A stretch of DNA of 64,000 bases from JAKAIY01 sp963809385 (GTDB lineage: Bacteria; Chloroflexota; Ktedonobacteria; Ktedonobacterales; JADMIN01), in NCBI GenBank assembly GCA_963809385.1, contig CAWEJL010000006.1, forward strand, positions 1-64,000, in the 5' to 3' direction. This document shows, one piece after another, positions 37,621 to 47,694 of this stretch. Made by a program: the position numbers and the translations under genes. Numbering within the stretch: position 1 is the stretch's first letter; every line of letters begins with the position of its first letter. The notes beneath the pieces were generated by a model. That model was not told the DNA's origin and made no database searches. It saw only the letters and a list, made by a program, of their open reading frames with translations.

Positions 37621-38114
37621 GTGAAGGAAGGGGCCGGGAAGGAAGTCTATGTGGCAGAGCGGTTGGATCACCTGGGCATTGTGGCCGGCGTCTGCCGCGA
37701 AATTGGGCTGGTCGCGTGGCTGGTCGCGGGCTGGTCGCGTGGCTGGTCGCGCAGGATAGCCAGAGCCATGAACGCGTGAGCGTGGGCACGGCAACGATGG
37801 CCATGATCCTCAATGGGCTGGGCTTCAGCAATCGGCAGCTCTATTTGGTCCCACAGTTCTTCGTAACCCAGCCGGCGCAGCACCTGCTGGGTCCAGGTAC
37901 TGCTGCGGACATGCCCCACGATGTCTGTTTGGGACGGGCGCTGGACTGGCTCCACGCCCGCGATCCGATGGCGCTGTTTGCTGGCATCGCTCACCACGCT
38001 GACGTGCTGCCGATGCCCGGGCTCCTACTGGTCGAGCCGGCCGGCGCCCCCCATCTCGCGACAGACCTCCGCCACGATCCCCTGCCGGGTGAGAGGGTCA
38101 ACGGCGGAGCGTGA
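37621..38114 (+). pseudogene. Remnant of a DUF4277 / IS1634-type transposase
   Basis: From GTG 37621 (AGGAGG upstream) the frame gives 'VAERLDHLGIVAGVCREIGL'. After a tandem-repeat expansion at 37707-37753 the next frame continues 'SHERVSVGTATMAMILNGLG' and 'LYLVPQFFVTQPAQHLLG', the N-terminal domain of IS1634-family transposases. The catalytic domain is missing. Confidence 0.65.
37707..37753 (+). repeat. 11/12-bp tandem repeat inside the transposase remnant
   Basis: Four copies of GCTGGTCGCG plus one or two bases (37707, 37719, 37730, 37742), period 23 bp. It lengthens and shifts the transposase frame. Confidence 0.85.
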
Positions 38115-38263
38115 CGTCATAGGACCACAGGCTCCTCCCGTCGTGAGGAACCTGCCTGTGGCCCCTGGCATTCACCCCACCCAAATAGTCTTGCCGGCGG
38201 TCAATCCGACGTGCGAAATGGGAGCAGTACACCAGGCGTTCCCGTGGAGTTTTTGTTTCCCTA

Positions 38264-38292
38264 TTGACGCACATGCTACTCAGTGGTACTAT
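38264..38292 (+). promoter_or_regulatory. Promoter of the PadR-exporter operon
   Basis: TTGACG (38264-38269), 17-base spacer, TACTAT (38287-38292), 52 bases before the padR ATG. CTACT/AGTAG elements around the -10 could be an autoregulatory site. Confidence 0.6.
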
Positions 38293-38344
38293 ATAGCAGT
38301 AGTCTGTATTACTGGATATCAGCAACACGTAGTAGAAAGGAGAG

Positions 38345-39010
38345 ATGAGACTGGACGACCTCACGGAAATGCTGAAAGGCGTGTTAGAGGGCTGTGTCCT
38401 GGAGATTATCAGCCGTAAGCAAACCTACGGCTACGACATCACACGGCAACTGCATGCCCTCGGATTCACGGACGTCGTGGACGGAACGGTTTACACCATT
38501 CTGGTTCGGCTTGAAAAAAACAGGCTCGTGGACGTCGAGAAAAAACCGTCGGATATGGGGCCGCCGAGAAAGTTCTTTGCGCTCAACGACGCGGGGCGTG
38601 AGGAATTACGCCGATTCTGGGCAAAATGGGAGTTCGTCGCGTCGAAGATCAATGAGTTGAAGGAGGTGCAGCGTATGAGCGGACTGCTTGAGTTTGTTGA
38701 CGAGTACTTTAATTTCAAACGCATCGCGCGGGAAAAGCGCGAGTTCAGGCAAAAGCAGGCGCGCGCGAACGCCCTGCCGGAAGACTACCGCTATGTCTAC
38801 CACAAGATTCAGCACTATATGTGGGGTCACTCGGGTGGGGTCGGGTATGGACATGATGCCAATACTCGCCGATTTGCTCGACCTGTTCGAAACGGGCGCG
38901 GCGGAGGGCAAGCCGTGTTGGACGTCACGGGCGAGGACGTGGCCGCGTTTTGCGACGAGCTGCTGCGGAACGCCAAGACGTGGACGGGAAAACAGCGAAC
39001 AAGGCGCTGA
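38345..39010 (+). CDS. PadR-family regulator, reading into a DUF1048 gene
   Basis: The first 105 residues are a PadR winged helix ('EGCVLEIISRKQTYGYDITR', 'VDGTVYTILVRLEKNRLV', 'GPPRKFFALNDAGREEL'). AAAGGAG precedes the ATG. No stop separates it from the next coding region: the frame continues into 'LEFVDEYFNFKRIAREKREF', a DUF1048 sequence that has its own ATG (38675) and AAGGAGGTG site. The natural PadR end is probably near 38670. PadR proteins repress exporter operons and are released by toxic compounds; here it leads one. Confidence 0.8.
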   Translation: MRLDDLTEMLKGVLEGCVLEIISRKQTYGYDITRQLHALGFTDVVDGTVYTILVRLEKNRLVDVEKKPSDMGPPRKFFALNDAGREELRRFWAKWEFVASKINELKEVQRMSGLLEFVDEYFNFKRIAREKREFRQKQARANALPEDYRYVYHKIQHYMWGHSGGVGYGHDANTRRFARPVRNGRGGGQAVLDVTGEDVAAFCDELLRNAKTWTGKQRTRR

Positions 39011-39054
39011 ACCGCGACATTATGGACAAACTCGGAAAAGGGAACGATGCGTAA
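38675..39054 (+). CDS. DUF1048 protein (frame-broken)
   Basis: Three consecutive frames give one DUF1048 sequence: 'ALPEDYRYVYHKIQHYMWGH', then 'MDMMPILADLLDLFETGAAE', then 'DVTGEDVAAFCDELLRNAK', then 'NKALNRDIMDKLGKGNDA'. The last frame stops at 39054, directly against ATG 39055 of the ATPase gene. DUF1048 genes commonly sit between padR and ABC-2 exporter genes; their role is unknown. Confidence 0.65.
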
Positions 39055-39834
39055 ATGACGGACATTGCGATTCAAGTGAAGGATTTGCGGAAATCGTTCA
39101 AAGATACGCCAGTCCTGAAAGGCGTTGATTTTGCGGTGCGGCGCGGCGAGATTTTCGCCTTGCTCGGCTCGAACGGCGCGGGCAAGACGACGACCATAAA
39201 CATCCTCTCAACGCTTTTGAAGCTCGACGGTGGTAGCGCGAGCGTCTGCGGCTTCGACGTGGAGCGTCAGTCCGAACAGGTACGCGAGCGCATAAGCCTG
39301 ACAGGGCAATTCGCCGCCGTGGACGGCATACTCACGGGGCGTGAAAATCTCGTGCTGATTGCCAAGCTGCGGGGAGTTTCCGACGCGCGCAAAACCGCCG
39401 ATAGATTGCTTTCCCGCTTTGAGCTCAGCGACGCGGCGAACCGCCGGGCAGATTCATATTCCGGCGGTATGGCTCGCAGGCTCGACATCGCGATGAGCTT
39501 TGTCGGAGCGCCCGCAGTTATCTTCCTTGACGAGCCGACGACTGGACTTGACCCAGAGGGACGGCTTGAAGTCTGGAAAACCATCAAGGAACTGGCAGAC
39601 AGCGGCGCCACGATTCTGCTGACGACACAGTACCTTGAGGAAGCGGAGCGACTCGCCGACCGAATCGCCATCCTGCACGGCGGGAAAATCATCGCGAGTG
39701 GGACTCTGGACGAACTCAAAAAGCGGTTCCCGGCCGCGAAGGTCGAATACGTCGAAAAACAGCCGTCGCTTGGAGGACATTTTCCTCGCCATCGTCGGTC
39801 AAAGGGAAGGCAAGTAGATGAAAGCTGTGCATGA
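39055..39834 (+). CDS. ABC-2 exporter ATPase (DrrA-like)
   Basis: About 254 residues. Walker A 'LGSNGAGKTTTINIL', signature 'SYSGGMARRLDIAMSF', Walker B 'VIFLDEPTTGLDP' and the H-loop 'LLTTQYLEEAERLAD' are all present. A one-base insertion near 39770 spoils the last residues; in the neighbouring frame the natural end 'LEDIFLAIVGQREGK' stops at 39817, right against the next ATG. The protein powers export with the permease that follows, as in daunorubicin-type DrrAB. Confidence 0.9.
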   Translation: MTDIAIQVKDLRKSFKDTPVLKGVDFAVRRGEIFALLGSNGAGKTTTINILSTLLKLDGGSASVCGFDVERQSEQVRERISLTGQFAAVDGILTGRENLVLIAKLRGVSDARKTADRLLSRFELSDAANRRADSYSGGMARRLDIAMSFVGAPAVIFLDEPTTGLDPEGRLEVWKTIKELADSGATILLTTQYLEEAERLADRIAILHGGKIIASGTLDELKKRFPAAKVEYVEKQPSLGGHFPRHRRSKGRQVDESCA

Positions 39835-40570
39835 TACCGGAGTGTTGTTCGGGCGTTCTATGCGCCATATTCTGCGCAGCTCTGACACGATTATCACGGT
39901 GGTGATCACACCACTCATGATCATGTTGCTGTTCGTCTACGTGTTCGGCGGCGCCATACGGGCCGGAACCAGCAACTATGTGGATTACCTGTTGCCGGGC
40001 ATCCTGCTGATTGCCATTGCCAGCGGAATAGCCTACACCGCTGTGCGGGTGTTTACCGATATACAGCGGGGGCTGTTCGCGCGGTTTCACTCGATGCCCG
40101 TGGCGCGTTCGTCAGTATTGTGGGCGCACGTGCTGACGTCGCTTGTTTCAAACGCCATTTCGGTTGTGGTGATCATCCTGATCGCCCTGATCATGGGCTT
40201 CCGCTCAGGCGCGGGCGTGGTGGCGTGGCTGGAGGTAACGGGCATACTCGTGCTGTTCACGCTGGCGTTGACGTGGCTCGCGGTGATCGCCGGACTGACA
40301 GCAAAATCCGCAGAGGGCGCAGGCGCGTTCGCGTACCCGCTCATCTTCCTGCCGTTCATTAGCTCCGCATTCGTCCCGACCGCGACCATGCCCGCTGCCG
40401 TCCGCGTGTTTGCGGAGAACCAGCCCGTAACGTCTATCGTTGATGCGGTGCGTTCCCTGCTGAACTCGGCGCCGATAGGAAACGAGCTATGGATTGCCCT
40501 TGCGTGGTGCGTTGGGATTACCGTTGTAGCGTACGTCTTCGCAACGAGGGCGTACAAACGGATTGCGTAA
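39818..40570 (+). CDS. ABC-2 type permease (DrrB-like)
   Basis: 250 residues with six hydrophobic segments ('TVVITPLMIMLLFVYVFGGA', 'YLLPGILLIAIASGIAYTA', 'VVVIILIALIMGF') and the family signature 'FAENQPVTSIVDAVRSLLN' before the last helix. The ATG follows the ATPase stop with no gap. Substrate unknown; DrrAB relatives export antibiotics or lipids. Confidence 0.9.
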   Translation: MKAVHDTGVLFGRSMRHILRSSDTIITVVITPLMIMLLFVYVFGGAIRAGTSNYVDYLLPGILLIAIASGIAYTAVRVFTDIQRGLFARFHSMPVARSSVLWAHVLTSLVSNAISVVVIILIALIMGFRSGAGVVAWLEVTGILVLFTLALTWLAVIAGLTAKSAEGAGAFAYPLIFLPFISSAFVPTATMPAAVRVFAENQPVTSIVDAVRSLLNSAPIGNELWIALAWCVGITVVAYVFATRAYKRIA

Positions 40571-40865
40571 CGCATGATCACGCGGGGTACCGCACAAGTG
40601 ACGTACAAGGGGGGACTACTACGTACCCCCATCCGCGTCACCTGAACCCCACATTCCACAGTGGTCTCATGCGGGTGGTTCATAGCGGTTCGCGTCGGTG
40701 GGCCCTCACGACGCCAAAACCCTCGTCGCTGCCACATGAAGCCCTCTTTCTCTGCGTCGGGCTTCAGTGTACCAGAAATCCTCCAAACTCCTCACCAGTC
40801 TCTGCGGAATGCGGAGTATAGGATATGCTGCGGGTGCGACGAGTCATCACAGAAGGAGCGATTTC
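40571..40865. other. Intergenic stretch
   Basis: Contains GGGGGG...CCCCC near 40600-40625, a possible terminator for the exporter operon. No gene recognised. Confidence 0.35.
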
Positions 40866-41141
40866 ATGGCGACTGCGCCTCTTGACCGCGACGCCATTTT
40901 GCGGATCATCGAGTCCTGGCCAATCGAGGAACAGGTGACACTCGCGCGGGCGATTCTCGAGCACGCCGCACACCCAACGCGCGGCCCCTCAGCTACCCCA
41001 GCGCGCTCGACCTGGGACGCGCTCTACGGGATCGCGTCGCCTAAGAATGCGCTTGGCATGCTGGCGACGCCGGGCCACCCCGCTCCGACCGATGAAAAGA
41101 TCGAACGCTGGCGCATGGAGAAATACGGCGAACCAAACTGA
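40866..41141 (+). CDS. Small antitoxin-like protein
   Basis: 91 residues. A helical N-terminus 'ILRIIESWPIEEQVTLARAI' is followed by a flexible middle and the tail 'DEKIERWRMEKYGEPN'. This layout resembles small antitoxins of Chloroflexota PIN toxins, but no toxin gene follows. GAAGGAG precedes the ATG. A related tail is found inside the IS element (ends 24063). Confidence 0.6.
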   Translation: MATAPLDRDAILRIIESWPIEEQVTLARAILEHAAHPTRGPSATPARSTWDALYGIASPKNALGMLATPGHPAPTDEKIERWRMEKYGEPN

Positions 41142-41174
41142 ACGATTCTCCTGGCGCCAACCTTATAAGTCACC

Positions 41175-42179
41175 TTACCGCTTGCCGCCGCCGTGCGCGC
41201 CGTGGTGGGGCTGGATGGGCGCGGCGGCGGGGGCGGCGTCGAAGGTCTGCTTGCAGCCCGCGCAGCAGAAGTAGTAGGTCTGGCCGTCGCGGGTCGAGGT
41301 GTAGTGGGCGGTGGCGATGTCTACCGTCATGCCGCAGATCGGGTCAATCGCTTCGGCGCGCTGTGGTGGGGTGATGTCGCCCATCAGGCCGACGCGCTGG
41401 CGGCGCATCTCGACTAGCTCAGCCATCACGCTGAAGGCGATCTCCTCCGGGGTGAGGGCCAGGCCGGGCAGGCCGTTGGGGCGCTTGAGCAGGGCCACGC
41501 GCTCGGCTGATACGCCCTGATCGCTGAGATATTGCTGCACGGTCTTGAGCCGGGTCTTGCTGGCGATGATGCCGACGTAGCTGGCGGGGCTGGCGAGCGC
41601 GATCTCCGCCGCCTGCTCGTCGTACTCGCCGATGGTGGCGATGATGACGTAGCTGCGCTCGGAAAGCTGGGGGGCGAGGGCCTCCAGGCTGGGCGTGAGG
41701 CGGTCGGCGTCGGGGTACATCTCCATATCCGCCTGGGGATCGCAGGCCCAGACCTCGAAATCGAGCAGGGCGGCGAAGCGGGCCAGCGCGCGGGCGACGG
41801 CGGATTCACCGATGATGACCAGCGAGGCCCTGGGCAGGAACGGCTCGACGAACACCTGCAATTCCCCCTGACTGGCGCAGAGCATCGGCACGCGCACAAC
41901 GCCCGGCTTCTCCGCCACCGTGGCTGGGGCGCTATCCTCCGGGCTGAGGACCACCAGCCGCGCCGTGCGCTCGGCCAGCGCCTCCAGGCCCTGGCGGGTG
42001 ACAGCCGGGCGGGCGCAGTGGCCGCCGACCCAGCCCTCCAGCCGCCCATCGGGCAGGATGATCGCCCGCGCGCCGGGCGAGCCGGAGGTGGGCTGGCGCG
42101 CCGCGACGACGGTCGCCAGCGCGAACGGGCGGCCCTCGGCGCGCAGCCGCTCCGCCTTCGCCAGTATGTCGTCTCGCAT
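41175..42179 (-). CDS. XdhC/CoxI-family protein with C-terminal YHS domain
   Basis: 334 residues. The XdhC N-terminus ('SPGARAIILPDGRLEGWVGG' then 'HCARPAV') is followed by a Rossmann domain ('ASLVIIGESAVARALARFA', 'SYVGIIASKTRLK'). The C-terminal 55 residues are a YHS metal-binding domain: 'DPICGMTVDIATAHYTSTRD' and 'YYFCCAGCKQTF'. XdhC proteins insert or sulfurate the molybdenum cofactor of xanthine and CO dehydrogenases. The gene lies downstream of coxMSLG on the same strand and probably serves it. A metal-delivery role for the YHS part is inference. Confidence 0.85.
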   Translation of the reverse strand: MRDDILAKAERLRAEGRPFALATVVAARQPTSGSPGARAIILPDGRLEGWVGGHCARPAVTRQGLEALAERTARLVVLSPEDSAPATVAEKPGVVRVPMLCASQGELQVFVEPFLPRASLVIIGESAVARALARFAALLDFEVWACDPQADMEMYPDADRLTPSLEALAPQLSERSYVIIATIGEYDEQAAEIALASPASYVGIIASKTRLKTVQQYLSDQGVSAERVALLKRPNGLPGLALTPEEIAFSVMAELVEMRRQRVGLMGDITPPQRAEAIDPICGMTVDIATAHYTSTRDGQTYYFCCAGCKQTFDAAPAAAPIQPHHGAHGGGKR

Positions 42180-42214
42180 GGGGGAAATCCTCGCCTACGA
42201 TGCCTACGATAACG

Positions 42215-42400
42215 CGAATGGCGCGGCCATCAATGGCCGGCGCACGATGGAACGGACGCGGTCACGGGCGCGGTCGCGGCCCTGAAGGGCCGACGCACGG
42301 CGCGGGCGCGGGTGCTCAGGCCTTTCAAGGGCCGTCCGCGCGCCCCAGCTTTCAAGGGCCGTCCGCGCGCCCCAGCTTTCAAGGCCGTGAGGGCCGGCTC
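42215..42400 (+). repeat. TRAA-loop hairpin cluster (family 1)
   Basis: Contains GGCCATCAATGGCCGGCGCA, GGCCCTGAAGGGCCGACGCA and two tandem copies of CTTTCAAGGGCCGTCCGCGC. It fills the gap upstream of the XdhC gene. Confidence 0.8.
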
Positions 42401-42417
42401 CACATCCCTGGCGAACG

Positions 42418-42735
42418 CTACCCGGGAAGCTTGACCGCAAGCACATCGATCTGTTCGATGGTGGGTGGCTGCGCTAACAGCTCGGCGGCGTTCGCCATCA
42501 GCGCCGCGGCGATAGGACCCGCCAGATGCGCCTGCCGCCCCGCGCCGTCCGGGAATGCGTCAAACACCCCAAACGTCGAGGGGCCCATGCGGATCGCAAA
42601 CCACACAAGCGTCGCTGGCTCATTCTCCGCTAACGGCAGCGCCCCCCGGAGAAAGTTTTCGACTTCCGCTTCTTTGCCGGGTTTCGCCTCTACACGAACG
42701 AGCAATCCTACTTTAACAGGAAGCTGATCAGCCAT
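42418..42735 (-). CDS. Antibiotic biosynthesis monooxygenase (ABM) domain protein
   Basis: 105 residues with the ferredoxin-like ABM pattern: 'VGLLVRVEAKPGKEAEVENF', 'ATLVWFAIRMGPSTFGVFDA' and 'HLAGPIAAALMANAAELL'. YgiN-like enzymes of this size oxidise quinones or act as small haem-free oxygenases. AAAAGGAG precedes the ATG. No biosynthetic cluster is nearby. Confidence 0.85.
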   Translation of the reverse strand: MADQLPVKVGLLVRVEAKPGKEAEVENFLRGALPLAENEPATLVWFAIRMGPSTFGVFDAFPDGAGRQAHLAGPIAAALMANAAELLAQPPTIEQIDVLAVKLPG

Positions 42736-42775
42736 GTCCTGTCTCCTTTTCGCTAAGGACGCTCCATGCTCCGGG

Positions 42776-42925
42776 CCAATTATGGCCGGGGGAAGCGCCG
42801 AGAGAAACTACCCCGCGCGAGGGAGGACTCTCGGCCATAAATGGCCGGAGCACGGGACGGGGCATAAATGCCCTGGCTTTTCAAGGTCCGTCCGTGTGCG
42901 CCGGCCCTTCAGGGCCGCGACCCTG
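42776..42925 (+). repeat. TRAA-loop hairpin cluster (family 1)
   Basis: GGCCATAAATGGCCGGAGCA, then GGGGCATAAATGCCC, then the reverse-sense unit ending CGCCGGCCCTTCAGGGCCGC. The two outer units are inverted copies of each other. Confidence 0.85.
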
Positions 42926-42942
42926 CCCACCGCGCCTAGGCG

Positions 42943-43388
42943 TTATCCGCCCGCCTCGATCTTCTTCTGGAAACAGTCGAAGAATTGGGCGGTCAGCTTG
43001 TGGGCGACACCTTCCATCATGCGCGAGCCGACGCTGGCCAGCGTGCCGGAGACGTTGACGTCGGCGACCCAGGCCATCGTCGTCTCCGTCTCCGACACCG
43101 CCGTCAGGTCCATCGCCGCCTTCATGTCCACCGCGCTGCCACCGGCGGAGCCGCGACCATGCATACCCGCATGGTCCGGCTCGCGCACGTCTTCCAGCAG
43201 CACATCGAGCGTGAAGGTGGCTTTGATCGCGCCGATGCCCACCGCGAGCGTCGGCTTGAAGTGGTCAGGCCCCAGAATCTCCATTGATTTGAAGCCCGGC
43301 GCGCACTCCGCCACCTTGTTCGGGTCCAGCACGAACTTGAAGACCTGCTCTTTGGAGGCCTTGATCTGTTGTGTCCCGGTGAAATGCA

Positions 43389-43389
<1 letters not shown>
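42943..43389 (-). CDS. coxG: CO dehydrogenase accessory subunit CoxG (SRPBCC fold)
   Basis: 148 residues. The start 'MHFTGTQQIKASKEQVFKFV' and 'VAECAPGFKSMEILGPDHFK' are typical of CoxG, an SRPBCC protein linked to membrane attachment of CO dehydrogenase. Its ATG overlaps the coxL stop by one base (TGATG). It is the last gene of the cox unit here. Confidence 0.88.
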
Positions 43390-46247
<2,858 letters not shown>

Positions 46248-46285
46248 GCTCTACGTCTCTCCTCTTGACGAGCCTAGGCGTCGCG

Positions 46286-47158
46286 TTACACACCAGCCTG
46301 CGCGCGCTGGACAGCGGAGCGCAGCGCCCGCATGGTCAGCGTCTGGACCATCGCGCGCTTGTATTCGACCGGGCCGCGCAGATCGGCGGTGGGCTGGGCG
46401 GCCTCGGCGGCCAGCCGCGCGGCCTCACGCAGCGCCGCCTCGCTGGGCGTCTGGCCGGTCAGGTAGCGCTCGGCGGCGGTCGCGCGCAGGGCTTTGGGCC
46501 CGACGTTGGTCAGCCCGATGCCCACCTGGCTGCACATGCCGCCGTCGAGCGTGACGCAGACGCCGACCGCCGCGATGGCGTAGTCGCCGACCTTGCGCTC
46601 CAGCTTGGCGTAGGCCGAGCCGGTATGCTGCGACGGCTGGGGGACGCGAATCTCGGTCAGGATTTCATCTGGCGCGAGGGCGGTCTCGAAGGTGTCCACC
46701 AGGAAGTCGTCTATCGGGATCACGCGCGCGCCGCTGGGGCTTTGCGCGACGACGCTGGCGCGCAGCGCGAGCATCATGGCGGGGTGGTCGTTGGCGGGGT
46801 CGGCGTGGGCGAGGTTGCCGCCGACGGTGGCGAAGTTGCGCACGAGCGGGTCGGCGACAAAGCCGCTGGCGTCATGCAGCCCGGCGTAGCGCCGCGCGAT
46901 GAGCGGCGAGTGTTCGAGCGCCGACTCGCGGACCATCGCCCCGATCACCAGCGCGCCGTCACGCTCTTCGAGCGCGTTGAGGCCGGGGACCTTGCGCAGG
47001 TCCACGAGATAGGCGGGGCTGGCGAGCCGCAGCTTCATGAGGGGAATCAGGCTCTGGCCGCCGGCCAGCAGCTTGGAGTCGCCAGGATGCTCGGCGAGCG
47101 CGGCCCAGACGCCGGCCAGGTCGCCGGGCGCGGTGTAGACGAAGTTTTCGGGTATCAC
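46286..47158 (-). CDS. coxM: CO dehydrogenase FAD-binding medium subunit
   Basis: About 290 residues. The two FAD motifs are 'LLAGGQSLIPLMKLRL' and 'FATVGGNLAHADPAND'. GTG 47158 is chosen because GGGAGG stands seven bases upstream; the open frame extends to 47206 with no support. First gene of coxM-coxS-coxL-coxG, the classical order. It passes electrons to quinone. Confidence 0.92.
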   Translation of the reverse strand: MIPENFVYTAPGDLAGVWAALAEHPGDSKLLAGGQSLIPLMKLRLASPAYLVDLRKVPGLNALEERDGALVIGAMVRESALEHSPLIARRYAGLHDASGFVADPLVRNFATVGGNLAHADPANDHPAMMLALRASVVAQSPSGARVIPIDDFLVDTFETALAPDEILTEIRVPQPSQHTGSAYAKLERKVGDYAIAAVGVCVTLDGGMCSQVGIGLTNVGPKALRATAAERYLTGQTPSEAALREAARLAAEAAQPTADLRGPVEYKRAMVQTLTMRALRSAVQRAQAGV

Positions 47159-47178
47159 AAGCCAACCTCCCTGTGGCG

Positions 47179-47202
47179 CGCCACACGCAACGTGGTGTGG
47201 CG
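47179..47202. promoter_or_regulatory. Perfect dyad upstream of coxM
   Basis: CGCCACAC (47179-47186) and GTGTGGCG (47195-47202) flank 8 bases, 20 bases upstream of the coxM start. Could be a regulator site or leader hairpin of the cox operon. Confidence 0.4.
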
Positions 47203-47544
47203 TCATGATGCGATGGACCCGGGGTGGCGCAAAGGAACAGCGATGCGCCAGGACGCGCGCCGTCGCGCGCCCATCCGGGCATGCGTTCGTGAAGAGGGAG
47301 TGTGAGCGCCGCGCGCCTATCCGCGCTTCAATCCGACCGCGCTACACGATCACGCTACAGAGACGCTCTATCACTATCGCGCGGCCCGCGCGCTCGATGC
47401 GCGAGCCGCGCCGTAGCGTCACGTTTGGGAAGGGCCGAAAACAACCGATTGCCCAGCGACTTACCTTTTGTATGGGGGTACTATATGGCCTCAGCGGGCG
47501 CGCGTCAACTATTGCTCAGTGGGAGGGAGGGGGCGCGGGTGGGC

Positions 47545-47675
47545 GGTCGCGGCCATGAATGGCCGGCGCACGGGACGCAGGGCATAAATGCCCGCCACGC
47601 GACGCCATAGGCGGCGGCCGTTCCGGCCTTCAGGCCGCCGTCCGCGTGCTCCGGCCTTTCAAGGCCGAGAGCCTG
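47545..47675 (+). repeat. TRAA-loop hairpin cluster (family 1)
   Basis: GGCCATGAATGGCCGGCGCA, then GGGCATAAATGCCC, then CGGCCTTCAGGCCG and the reverse-sense unit GGCCTTTCAAGGCC. The rest of the gap 47203-47694 shows no gene. Confidence 0.85.
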
Positions 47676-47694
47676 GCCGCCACGCGCCGCGCGC

